From Didemnitutus sp041906465 (GTDB lineage Bacteria; Verrucomicrobiota; Verrucomicrobiia; Opitutales; Opitutaceae), in contig JAYRJE010000001.1 of assembly GCA_041906465.1 (NCBI GenBank), positions 310,001 to 374,000 of the forward strand: a DNA stretch of 64,000 nucleotides, written 5' to 3'. Positions 50,701-57,872 of the stretch are shown one piece after another. Made by a program: the position numbers and the translations under genes. Each line of letters starts with the position of its first letter. Position 1 is the stretch's first letter. Under the pieces are notes generated by a model. The model did not search any database. It was not told the origin of the DNA and was given only the letters and a program-made list of their open reading frames with translations.

Positions 50701-52472
50701 ACAGCTTCACGCTCTACACGTCAGCGTCCGGCGAGGTCTATGGTGTGGGCGCCGCCATCGGCTGGGCCGCGGCGGGGACCGGCTCCAGCGATGCGCTCAC
50801 GCCGCGGCGCACCTGGCCCGTGCAGTCGATGAGCGTTCCCCCCGCGCCCACGGGCGTGACCGCCACCGACAACGCCACTGCGCCGTATGTCTTCATCCGT
50901 TGGAATCACACGCCGCGCACGCAGTGCTACGAAATCTGGCGCGGCACCACCGCCTCTTTCGGCGCTGCGACCCTCATCTCCCGTTCGGCGGCGCCCCTCT
51001 GCTACGATTACCAGGCGCCCGCGGGAGTGATGTGCTACTACTGGATTCGCGCCGTGAACCAGGCCGGCACGTCGGCTGTGACCGGCAGCGATACCGGCGT
51101 CCGCGCCCCCAGCAGCAGCGTGATCGTCATCACCGCCCACCCTTCGTCGCAAACCGTGAGTGCGGGCGGTTACGCGAATTTCTCCGTGAGCACGGCGTCA
51201 TACGGCTACACCTATCAATGGCGGCGCAACAGCGTGCCCCTGGCCGGCCAGACCAATTCCTACCTGAATCTGAACGTTCGCTCGCTCGACGACGACGGCG
51301 ACTACGACGTGGTCATCACGACCGCCAACGGCGACCAGACGGCGACCTCACTCCCCGCACGCCTCACGGTGACCCGCGGCACGCAATCGCTCTCGCTGCC
51401 GCCCCTCCCCCGTCAGGTCTTCACGGTTGCCCCGCTGTCTCTCGTCGCAACCGCGTCGTCCGGCTTGCCCGTGACGCTGCGCGTTACCGATGGTCCAGCG
51501 AGCGTCGTCGACGGCAAGCTGGTGCTCTCAAATATTGGCCGGGTCACCGTGGAGTTCAGCCAGGCGGGCAATGAATCGTTCCTGCCGGCGGTGCAGACCG
51601 CCGCGTTCGATGTTTACCCGAACTCAATCGCTCCACGGCTGGAAAACCTGGCCAGCTTCTACGACGGCACGGCGAAAACGGTGCTCCTGACCGACGTCCC
51701 GTCCGGCGCGCCGCTCATCATCACCTACGACGGCAGCACCACGGCGCCGACCAACGTCGGCACTTACGCCGTCGAAGTCCGCTCCTCTGATCCGCGCTGG
51801 CTGGTGAACGCCGCCGGTCGGCTGACGATATCGCCCGCGCCCCAAACGATTACGTTTGGCCCGCTGGGCGATCGGCCGTTCACGTTCGCTCCCCTCACGC
51901 TCTCCGCGTCCGCGAGCTCGGGCCTGCCGGTCAGCTATTCCTTGATCGGCGGTCCCGCCCAACTTGCCGGAACCCGCCTGACACTGACTGGCCTCGGCTC
52001 GGTCATCGTCGACGCCCAGCAATCCGGCAACGCCAACTACCAACCCGCCGCCATGACGCGCCGAACCTTCCAGGTGCTGAACAGCTTCGATTACTGGCGC
52101 AGCCTGCGTTTCAACGAGGCCCAACTCGCCGACCTCGCGATCTCCGGCGCGTCCGCAACCCCGTTCCCCAATGGAGTCCCCAACCTCGTGCGCTACGCGG
52201 TGGGCATGTCGGACGACGAGCCAACCGGCTCCGTCCTCGCCGATCTCGCGCTGACCTCCGGCATCTGGAGCGCCCGCTTCCGCCTCGCCCCCGCCCTGTC
52301 CGATATCAACGTCTCGGTCGAAACCTCGACGGACCTCGTCAACTGGTCCACGTCGGGCGTCGCGGTGCAGCGCCTCTCGAGCGAACCTGACGGCAGCGAA
52401 CTCTGGGAAGCAACCCGGCCAGTCAGCGGCAGCAGCCCGGTGTTCTTCCGCCTCAAAGTCGAGCGACCATAA
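44715..52472 (+). CDS. giant secreted Ig-like/RCC1-propeller protein, 2585 residues
   Basis: Signal peptide at residues 1-31 (ending LARLAHG). Domains in order, approximate: four Ig-like domains (32-395; each with YRWQ/YQWYR and AGxYxxxATN), a propeller-like region without RCC1 motifs (400-985), one Ig-like domain (1000-1080), RCC1 repeats set A (1085-1410; LWAMGRNNWGELG), an Fn3-like domain (1415-1490), two Ig-like domains (1495-1680), RCC1 set B (1685-2000; SLWAMGANASGQLG), Fn3-like (2010-2100), Ig-like (2105-2190), two MBG-like domains (2195-2400), and a C-terminal domain (FDYWRSLRFNEAQLADLAI ... VETSTDLVNWS ... FFRLKVERP) of a type common at the ends of verrucomicrobial extracellular proteins. 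There is no transmembrane anchor or PEP-CTERM. The whole frame is intact, so it is a real gene. Likely an adhesin or surface-binding protein. Confidence 0.85.
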   Translation: MPASRSLSLCNFIRVAFVLLGSLLLARLAHGQTNIAPQFTTQPADVSTYDGYFATFSAAATGTPSPTYRWQMRTTASAEWTDLTNTGGFSGADTSWLSFSARYALNGYEFRCQATNSEATVASSAARLTVVPQKPSIFSNLPSTVYSATGLSVTFTASVGGTAPLTFTWRFNGTPIPGATSSTLTLSDLQPAHAGKYSFVATNVAGSTTSTDSTLALVGPPTIASAPTAVVVALGESFQLSATVTSGSNAPVSYQWYRDDQPIAGATSSTYSASNVDTSAAGSYRLTATNVAGSVSTAPATVEVVQGRAPSVGISISGSQVEGQTTTLQGNPYAGTGPFTYQWYRNRVALPGETGPTLTLANLSPALLGEYIIAVQGATGAKLSGTVQLDLANPTGSAPTTDWVGYAESAGVHYFAFADTPRVERYDRTTGSWLASFALSAPPKAIAANADYVVVASARQLVRYDRTLGQPFVLANFSEDVRAIGFLRGFLVSITASSTFSTPTVRVHRVTDGQVLSTTQDYQFSRSAYTFDDAGGRLVGLNYPSLRSVTLLADGTGWQSAGSISTTTDSARFPLVGSRRYAIQQLGSVCDLDASANVAHAGSAVDDAVDDGAGGYFVLRRGSVVHLDASWRELASKTITRRGSRLAFDGSDLFVFAQPRSGSVPAVERISPNDLTPPIVAPAQPAGSVAVLSPQIEVSPDGIVHIFSKLHGNVLRWSAATWNYLPGLPLAGMPSGFALSAAHGAFYYNSGMRIARGDLATGGYAPVATGIFRADTLTTGGPWLFDVEEPLTSFGSGREIVVRDRDLQVRSRFASDAQALVWSEAQQALVALTGTSLYRFGFDASGARISNRTPVSLLNSASPPVRVSPLGTQVLLGNGRIYDLAGTDQQVGTILGSFVDAVWTPARLIVLRPHLTGSRLVAYRTSDFSEVASVVVPSRPERIFLLKADRVLLVTADASSVPEFRMFAALDLAPIDPSDANARLAFNEEPAPVSGMLGTPVILQASTRGGPLPNFRWQRREAGSETWVDLSDGETFSGTQSAQLLIRSLGEADARAQFRVIATSTAGQIVSRFISTAPGGVARATGVASANHSVVWREDGSAWTMGIGNGLADGTAERRYQPVQVASDIAVATAGNYATLLLDRTGRLFGTAGYGSSPGMVANDVVRASVDGSSVLFLKSNGELWGRGLSVNGRLGHRALALAQTDTPVLVARGVAEFAAGSEYTLYVLADGTLWAMGRNNWGELGVGPTDPNLTVAKQVAQDVRGVWAAGTHSVFLQADGTLWGMGRNTTGQLGQGENVASSNTPVLIASGVRTAAVGAAHTLILKKDGTVWACGDNTTGALGDGTLTTRFQPTQVAADAVAIACSAYGSWLLKADGSLWGTGSRSDGVFGGDSTGPSTLKVWTLVDSGLPVATTDTPTSLAATNAPGAALLGWRPVRGALRYEIFRSEADDVATAVKIGETLDAWPAFADRSGTVDRDYRYWTRPVTLGGPTNFSNVAVGRQIGPRAATITTQSTNGMPGTNGGVLLTVDVEGNPRPTFRWQRYDADAAQWIDCEESYPFTNTRTDSLSIAIPQTFVGVQFRCVIANPLGTVISTPVTVQARSTDYPTSLYIEPTDQTVPINYDAGFSAVVQGSYVFTYQWEKDRVPITGATDSYLAIRKVTDADAGSYRCRITMDGAREIISREAVLTVAPAIPAVSLDAAATSGFFIDARTTAMAFGTNSDYQLGINTGAAVTAPTALPYGWPDPLVRVRTGGQHTIVISSIGNCYATGVGTNGSFGDGRNRGRSSLWPLDFVAADVATGTAHSLFLSTTGVLYSAGQNESGQLGLGHTTMQGARAQVTTEVRAVFARGNTSFFIKGDDSLWAMGANASGQLGDNSTTNRLSPVPIATGVRSVAPGPNHTLFVKWDGTLWGMGANLDGSLGTAPAQVLSPVQLASGVTHAAVGAAHSVYLKNDGTLWTMGRNDRGQQGDGTLNPVTIARQLAANVSNLAAGDSFTLYTSASGEVYGVGAAIGWAAAGTGSSDALTPRRTWPVQSMSVPPAPTGVTATDNATAPYVFIRWNHTPRTQCYEIWRGTTASFGAATLISRSAAPLCYDYQAPAGVMCYYWIRAVNQAGTSAVTGSDTGVRAPSSSVIVITAHPSSQTVSAGGYANFSVSTASYGYTYQWRRNSVPLAGQTNSYLNLNVRSLDDDGDYDVVITTANGDQTATSLPARLTVTRGTQSLSLPPLPRQVFTVAPLSLVATASSGLPVTLRVTDGPASVVDGKLVLSNIGRVTVEFSQAGNESFLPAVQTAAFDVYPNSIAPRLENLASFYDGTAKTVLLTDVPSGAPLIITYDGSTTAPTNVGTYAVEVRSSDPRWLVNAAGRLTISPAPQTITFGPLGDRPFTFAPLTLSASASSGLPVSYSLIGGPAQLAGTRLTLTGLGSVIVDAQQSGNANYQPAAMTRRTFQVLNSFDYWRSLRFNEAQLADLAISGASATPFPNGVPNLVRYAVGMSDDEPTGSVLADLALTSGIWSARFRLAPALSDINVSVETSTDLVNWSTSGVAVQRLSSEPDGSELWEATRPVSGSSPVFFRLKVERP

Positions 52473-52565
52473 AGCAACCACCGTCGACAGGCGTTCTCGC
52501 GCGTAAGAATATTTTAACCCCGCGCGAACCGGTTTCTAATCTGCGCTCCGCTAGACTGCGGGCGC

Positions 52566-53168
52566 ATGAAACCACTCCTTCGTCCGCTTCTCTCCGTGCT
52601 CGCCGCTTTCGGTCTCGTCGCCGCGACGCACGCCGCCACCACGCTCGATAATCTCGCCACCGCCTACGCCGGCGAAGCCAACGCCGCGAACCGCTACACG
52701 CGCTTCGCCCAGCAAGCCGACGCCGAGGGCCACCCGCAGGTCGCCGTGCTCTTCCGCGCCGCGGCCAAATCCGAGGAGATCCATCGCCTTCGGCATCGCG
52801 CCGCTCTCACCAAACTCGGCGGCACGCCCGCCGCTGTCACCCTCGACGAGGTCAAAGTCGGCACCACGGCCGAAAATCTCCGCGCCGCCATCGCGGGCGA
52901 AAGTGCGGAGCGCGACACGATGTATCCGGCCTTCATCGCCCGGGCGAAAGCCGAAGACGCGCGCGCCGGCGTGCGCTCCCTCAACGCCGCCCTCGCCGCG
53001 GAGAAGGAACACGCCACGCTGTTCCAACAGGCTCTCGACACCCTCGGGCAAAAAACCACGACCGAGTATTATGTGTGTCGCGACTGCGGCTTCACCGTCA
53101 CCGCGCGGCCAGGCAAGGAATGCAAGGTCTGCCGCGAGGATCCGTCGAAGTTCCAGAAGATCAGCTAA
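52566..53168 (+). CDS. exported rubrerythrin
   Basis: 200-residue rubrerythrin, a peroxide-reducing diiron protein, with an N-terminal signal peptide (residues 1-23, ending ATHA), so probably periplasmic, whereas classical rubrerythrins are cytoplasmic. The ferritin-like domain carries diiron ligand motifs: EANAANRY, EEIHRLRH, ESAERDTMY and EKEHATLF. The C-terminal rubredoxin-like domain has CRDCG and CKVC. It is the first gene of a probable operon with a DUF2231 membrane protein (20 bp downstream) and a two-component system. A hairpin TCGCGCG/CGCGCGA lies in the 93-bp gap upstream. Confidence 0.9.
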   Translation: MKPLLRPLLSVLAAFGLVAATHAATTLDNLATAYAGEANAANRYTRFAQQADAEGHPQVAVLFRAAAKSEEIHRLRHRAALTKLGGTPAAVTLDEVKVGTTAENLRAAIAGESAERDTMYPAFIARAKAEDARAGVRSLNAALAAEKEHATLFQQALDTLGQKTTTEYYVCRDCGFTVTARPGKECKVCREDPSKFQKIS

Positions 53169-53188
53169 GCCCTCCACGCCTTCCTTCG

Positions 53189-53725
53189 ATGCCCTCCCCG
53201 CTTCATCCCGCCGTGGTCCATTTTCCGATTGTGCTGATCCTGCTCGGCACGCTCGTTGCCCTCCCGGCCGCAGTCACGCCCCGGTGGCACCTGCGCTGGA
53301 TTGCCGCCGCTCTGCTCGCGATTGGCGCCCTCGGCGCCCTCATCGCCTCGACCACCGGAGAGCAAGACGGCGAAGCGATCGAACACCAGCCGCAGGTCAG
53401 CGCGTTGCTCGACCAGCACGAAGATTGGGCCGAGCGCACCCAAGGTTTCAGCCTCGGTGCCGGCGTCCTCGCCGTCGTTGCCGCGGCCGCGACGTTGCGC
53501 TGGCCGCGGGCGGCGCGCGGTCTCGGCCTGGCAGGCGCGGCCGTCGCGGTCATCGCGTCGTTCTGCGTGTTCCGAACCGGGCACTACGGCGGCCAACTGG
53601 TCTATCGCCACGGCGCCGGCGTGAATCTCGCCCCCGTCAACGCGACGAGCCCCGGCGATCGGTCGGCCACTCTCGCACCGACGCGGGCACACCGCGACGA
53701 CGATGACGGCGACGATCACCAGTGA
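53189..53725 (+). CDS. DUF2231 family membrane protein
   Basis: 178-residue membrane protein starting MPSPLHPAVVHFPIVLILLG, the hallmark of DUF2231, with four hydrophobic segments and conserved His residues (HP, VHFP, later GHYGG) that could bind haem or metal. The tail is acidic and His-containing (HRDDDDGDDHQ). It begins 20 bp after the exported rubrerythrin stop, suggesting an electron-transfer or redox partnership; this is inference. ATG 53189; the upstream frame overlaps rubrerythrin and is rejected. Confidence 0.85.
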   Translation: MPSPLHPAVVHFPIVLILLGTLVALPAAVTPRWHLRWIAAALLAIGALGALIASTTGEQDGEAIEHQPQVSALLDQHEDWAERTQGFSLGAGVLAVVAAAATLRWPRAARGLGLAGAAVAVIASFCVFRTGHYGGQLVYRHGAGVNLAPVNATSPGDRSATLAPTRAHRDDDDGDDHQ

Positions 53726-53802
53726 CAGTTGCCGGGTCGGCGCCGTGCCTCTCGGGTCGACGCCGGCTCGCTTTCATCATTCGCGTTCTCCTAAAATGAG
53801 TC

Positions 53803-54480
53803 ATGCGCATCCTTGTCGCTGAAGATGAATCGAAGGTCGCCGAGCACCTGCGCCGCGGACTGGCCGAGGAGGGCTACGCGGTCGACCTCGCCCGCGACGG
53901 CAACGAAGCACTCTGGCTCGCCGGCAACAACGACTACGATGCGCTCGTGCTGGACGTCATGATGCCGGGACAGGACGGCATCAGCGTGCTGCGCCAGCTC
54001 CGGCATCAGGGCCGGAACGCGCCGGCCATTCTGCTGACGGCGCGGCACGAACTCGAGGATCGCGTGCGCGGATTGGACGCGGGCGCCGACGACTACGTCG
54101 CGAAACCATTTTCAATGATCGAACTGCTCGCGCGCCTTCGCGCGGTGCTGCGTCGCCAGCGTCCCGAACCGGTGGACCGGCTCCGCGTGGCCGATCTCGA
54201 GCTCGACCTGCGGGCCCGCACCGCCACCCGCGGCGGAGAGGAGATCCAACTGACCAACCGCGAATTTGCGCTGCTCGAGTTCCTCATGCTCTCCTCGCCG
54301 AAGCCCGCCAGCAAAACTGCCATCGTTGAGCACGTCTGGGATCAGCACTTCGACTCGGGCACGAACGTGGTGAACGTCTACGTCAAATACCTGCGGGAAA
54401 AAATCGACCGCCCGGGCTGGACGCCGCTGATCCAGACCGTGCGCGGCATCGGCTTCGCGCTGCGGGAGCCCGGCGCATGA
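53803..54480 (+). CDS. OmpR/PhoB-type response regulator (CusR/CopR-like)
   Basis: 225-residue response regulator. Receiver domain 1-115: acidic pair in LVAEDES, phospho-acceptor Asp in ALVLDVMMPGQDG, Thr in LLTARHELED, Lys in YVAKPFS. Winged-helix DNA-binding domain 125-222: LTNREFALLEFLM and NVVNVYVKYLREKID, closest in feel to the CusR/CopR/QseB group. Its TGA overlaps the ATG of the kinase gene (54477-54480). It probably controls the upstream rubrerythrin/DUF2231 genes. Ligand unknown; metal or redox stress plausible. Confidence 0.93.
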   Translation: MRILVAEDESKVAEHLRRGLAEEGYAVDLARDGNEALWLAGNNDYDALVLDVMMPGQDGISVLRQLRHQGRNAPAILLTARHELEDRVRGLDAGADDYVAKPFSMIELLARLRAVLRRQRPEPVDRLRVADLELDLRARTATRGGEEIQLTNREFALLEFLMLSSPKPASKTAIVEHVWDQHFDSGTNVVNVYVKYLREKIDRPGWTPLIQTVRGIGFALREPGA

Positions 54481-55556
54481 AATCGCTGCGTCTGCGCGTC
54501 GCGCTGTGGTTCGCCGCCAGTGTGGCGGCGGTGATGGCCGTCTTCGTGGCGGTGACATTCCTCCATCTTCGCCACGAGCTGCGGGTCGAAAAATGGGAGC
54601 GCAATCTCGAGCGCGACCCGGACTGGGCGCTGCACGGCAGCTACTCGGAATCTGAAGTCGCCGATATCGTCGAGGAGCTCTGGTCGCTGTCGCTGCTTTA
54701 CGCGACCCCCGTGCTGCTGTTGGCCATGGGCGTCGGCTACGTCGTGGCGCGACGGGCCTTCCAACCGGTCGCCGAAATGAACGAGCAGCTCCAACGCATC
54801 GGGGCGAACAACCTCCGCGCCCGACTCGACGTGACGCGTGCGGACCGGGAGCTGCGCGTCATTGGTGAAAACGTCAACGCGCTGCTCGTGCGGCTCGAGA
54901 ACTCGTTCCGGCAACTCTCGGATTTTTCCGCGCAAGTCGCCCACGAACTGCGCACGCCGCTGACGCTGATGCGCCTGCAAGTCGAGGAGTCCGCCGGGCG
55001 CATCGATCCCGCGCTCGCCGAATCGTTGCAGGAGGAACTCAAGCGTCTCTCGGACTACGTCGACCAGTGCCTGCTGCTCGCTACTGCTGAACAGGGCCGC
55101 CTGCAAATCCAGCCGACGCGTTTCCGGCTCGGGGCGCTGGTCGCCGATCTGGCCGAAGCCTACCACCTGCTCGCGCGCGAAGAGTGCCGCAGCGTCGAGT
55201 GGCAGGGACCCGACGTGGAGGTGGAGACCGATCCGCGGCACTTGCGCCAACTCCTCCATGTGCTGCTGAGCAACGCGCTTCGCCACGGCGAAGGTGCCGT
55301 TTTCATTCACGTCCGGCCCAGCGCGTCCGGCGCGCTCTGCGAGATTCGCAACCGCATCCGCCCCGGATCCCAGACCGGGTCGACCGGCAACGGCATCGGT
55401 TTGCGACTGGCCCGCGCCCTCGCCACCACGCTCGGTCTCGAACTCACCGTCGGTCCCGGGCCGTCGGGTGACTATGTGGCGACGGTCCAGGTGGGCACGG
55501 GCGCGCCCGCCTCCGCTGCGACCAACGGCCGACCGGTCACAACGCCGACCACTTGA
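54477..55556 (+). CDS. sensor histidine kinase, partner of the preceding regulator
   Basis: 359-residue membrane kinase: TM1 (residues 8-30), a short periplasmic region with HELRVEKWERNLERDPDWAL, TM2 (about 64-86, LLYATPVLLLAMGVGYVVA), HAMP linker, H box QVAHELRTPLTLM, N box LLHVLLSNALRHGEG, G2 GNGIGLRLARALA. The ATP-lid region is shortened (IRNRIRPGSQTGSTGNG), and the D-box is reduced to EIRNRI, which might lower activity. It overlaps the regulator by ATGA. Its 3' end overlaps the 3' end of glgB by 20 bp in a convergent arrangement. Confidence 0.92.
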   Translation: MKSLRLRVALWFAASVAAVMAVFVAVTFLHLRHELRVEKWERNLERDPDWALHGSYSESEVADIVEELWSLSLLYATPVLLLAMGVGYVVARRAFQPVAEMNEQLQRIGANNLRARLDVTRADRELRVIGENVNALLVRLENSFRQLSDFSAQVAHELRTPLTLMRLQVEESAGRIDPALAESLQEELKRLSDYVDQCLLLATAEQGRLQIQPTRFRLGALVADLAEAYHLLAREECRSVEWQGPDVEVETDPRHLRQLLHVLLSNALRHGEGAVFIHVRPSASGALCEIRNRIRPGSQTGSTGNGIGLRLARALATTLGLELTVGPGPSGDYVATVQVGTGAPASAATNGRPVTTPTT

Positions 55557-57753
55557 AGACCAGCGTGCTGAGTCCGGGCAACGTCAGCGCGAGCGACTGC
55601 GCCTGACCATCGCACGGCGCGGGCTCCGCCATGCGGCCGCCGAAATTGCCGACGCCGTTGCCACCGTAGAGTTCGGCATTCGTGTTGAACACCTCCGCCC
55701 AATGCCCGGCCTGCGGCACGCCCACGCGGTAACCGGTGCGCTCGACCGGCGTGAAGTTGCCGATCACGAGATAGAACGTCTTCTCGTCCGGCGACAGGCG
55801 GAGGAAGCTGAGGACGGAGTTGTCGCCGTCGTTCGCATTCCCCCAGCGGAAGGACTGCGGGTTGAAATCGTTCGTCGAGAAAACCGGTTCGCCGACATAG
55901 AGGCGGTTGAGGTCGCGCACGACTGACTGGAGGCCCGCGTGCAACGGCGTATCGAGCAGGTGCCAGTCGAGCGAGGCATCGTGATTCCACTCGTGCCACT
56001 GCCCGAACTCGCCGCCCATGAAGAGCAGCTTCTTGCCCGGATAGGTCCAGATGAAGCCGTAGAGCGCGCGGAGGTTCGCGGCCTTGTCGGTGTCGGAGCC
56101 CGCGCCCATCTTGCCCAGCATCGAGGCCTTCAGGTGCACCACTTCGTCGTGCGAGTAGACCGTGATGAAATTCTCGGAGTATTGGTAGACCATGCCGAAC
56201 GTGAGCTTGTTGTGCGCCCACTTCCGGTAGACCGGGTCTTTCTGAAAATAGGCCAGCGTGTCGTGCATCAGGCCCATGTTCCATTTGTAGTCGAAGCCGA
56301 GGCCGCCGTCCTTCGTCGGCCGGCTCACCATCGGAAATGCAGTCGACTCCTCCGCAATCGTCACCGCGCCGGGGTAATAGTGGTGCACGAGTTCGTTCAC
56401 CTGCCGGAGGAACGCGATCGCTTCGAGGTTTTCGCGGCCGCCGTATTTGTTGGGAATCCACTCCCCGGCCTTGCGCGAGTAATCAAGGTAAAGCATCGAC
56501 GCCACCGCGTCCACGCGCAGGCCGTCGATGTGGTAGCGATCGAGCCACGACAGCGCGCTGGCGATGAGGAAACACCGGACCTCGTGCCGACCGTAATTGA
56601 AAATCAGCGTGCCCCAGTCCATGTGCGCGCCGAGCCGCGGATCCTCGTGCTCGTAGAGGTGCGAGCCGTCGAACTGCGCGAGCGCGAAACTGTCGCGCGG
56701 GAAGTGCGCCGGCACCCAATCGACGATCACACCGAGGCCACGCTGGTGCAGGTGATCGACAAAGAATTGGAAATCCTCCGGCGTGCCGTAGCGGTGCGTC
56801 GGCGCGAAGTAGCCCGAGACTTGATACCCCCACGAGCCGGTGAACGGATGCTCGGCCACCGGCATGACCTCGACGTGCGTAAAACCCATTTTCACGACGT
56901 AGTCCGCGAGCAGCGGCGCGATCTCGCGGTAGTTCAACGGCCGTCCGCCATCTTCCGCGGCGCGCCGCCACGAGCCGAGATGCACCTCGTAGACCGACAT
57001 CGGCCGATCGACCTTGCCCGCCTGCTCGGCACGCTGCGCGATCCACGCCGCATCGCCCCAGGCGTAGTGGTCGACGCGGCGCACGATCGCGGCGTTGTTG
57101 GGCGGCGATTCGAAATACGTGCCGTAGGGATCGGTCTTCAGCCGCAAGTGACCGTGGCGATCCCAGATGGCGAACTTGTAGAGCTCGCCCTCGCTCAGTC
57201 CCGGCACGAACAGCTCCCACACGCCCGAGGCACCGAGCGGACGCATCGGATGGTAGCGCGCATCCCAGCCGTTGAAATTGCCCACGACCGACACGCGCGA
57301 CGCGCTCGGCGCCCAGACCGCGAACGCCACCCCGGGCACGTCGCCCAGTTTGCGCACGTGCGCGCCGAGTTTCTCGTAGATGCGATGCTCGTTGCCCTCG
57401 TTGAACAGATACAAGTCCTGCTCACTCAGGGTCGGCAGGAACGAGTAGGCATTGTAGACTTGGTGAATGTCGCCCCACGAAGTCTGGTAACGCAGCTGGT
57501 GACGGAAGACTTCCTTCCGTTTCGGAATGAACAGCTCGAAAAATCCCTCCGGCGCGATCTGCTCCATCGTGAGCGCCGACGCTCCCGAAGCATCGAGGTC
57601 GACGACCTCGCATTTCACCGCGCCGCGCACGAACGCACGCGCCACCACGCCCTTGCGGCGGCCGACCGTCACCGGATGCATGCCGAGCCACCCGTGCGGG
57701 TTCGACTGACGGTTCTGCAGAAAGGCCTCGAGCTCGGACGGAGGGATGATCAC
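55537..57753 (-). CDS. glgB: 1,4-alpha-glucan branching enzyme
   Basis: 738-residue GH13 branching enzyme making alpha-1,6 branches in glycogen. N-terminal CBM48-type domains (residues 1-210; VAFAVWAPSASRVSVVGNFN), then the catalytic barrel: GFTHVEVMPVAEHPFTGSWG, the nucleophile Asp in DGLRVDAVASMLY, acid/base Glu in TIAEESTAF, and the transition-state Asp in YSHDEVVHLK. GKKLLFMGGEFGQWHEWNHD follows. The length matches E. coli GlgB (728). No other glycogen gene adjoins. The 3' end overlaps the kinase gene by 20 bp. It is divergent from the LptD gene with 119 bp between. Confidence 0.97.
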   Translation of the reverse strand: MIIPPSELEAFLQNRQSNPHGWLGMHPVTVGRRKGVVARAFVRGAVKCEVVDLDASGASALTMEQIAPEGFFELFIPKRKEVFRHQLRYQTSWGDIHQVYNAYSFLPTLSEQDLYLFNEGNEHRIYEKLGAHVRKLGDVPGVAFAVWAPSASRVSVVGNFNGWDARYHPMRPLGASGVWELFVPGLSEGELYKFAIWDRHGHLRLKTDPYGTYFESPPNNAAIVRRVDHYAWGDAAWIAQRAEQAGKVDRPMSVYEVHLGSWRRAAEDGGRPLNYREIAPLLADYVVKMGFTHVEVMPVAEHPFTGSWGYQVSGYFAPTHRYGTPEDFQFFVDHLHQRGLGVIVDWVPAHFPRDSFALAQFDGSHLYEHEDPRLGAHMDWGTLIFNYGRHEVRCFLIASALSWLDRYHIDGLRVDAVASMLYLDYSRKAGEWIPNKYGGRENLEAIAFLRQVNELVHHYYPGAVTIAEESTAFPMVSRPTKDGGLGFDYKWNMGLMHDTLAYFQKDPVYRKWAHNKLTFGMVYQYSENFITVYSHDEVVHLKASMLGKMGAGSDTDKAANLRALYGFIWTYPGKKLLFMGGEFGQWHEWNHDASLDWHLLDTPLHAGLQSVVRDLNRLYVGEPVFSTNDFNPQSFRWGNANDGDNSVLSFLRLSPDEKTFYLVIGNFTPVERTGYRVGVPQAGHWAEVFNTNAELYGGNGVGNFGGRMAEPAPCDGQAQSLALTLPGLSTLVFKWSAL

Positions 57754-57872
57754 GACGCGTTCACTCTGTCCTCCCCACTCTCAGCGTCTAGCGCAAATCA
57801 CCCGGCACATTTCCCGAAATCCCCAGTCGAAATCTCGTTGCGCCACCTCACCCGCCCCGACAGTTGAAACGG

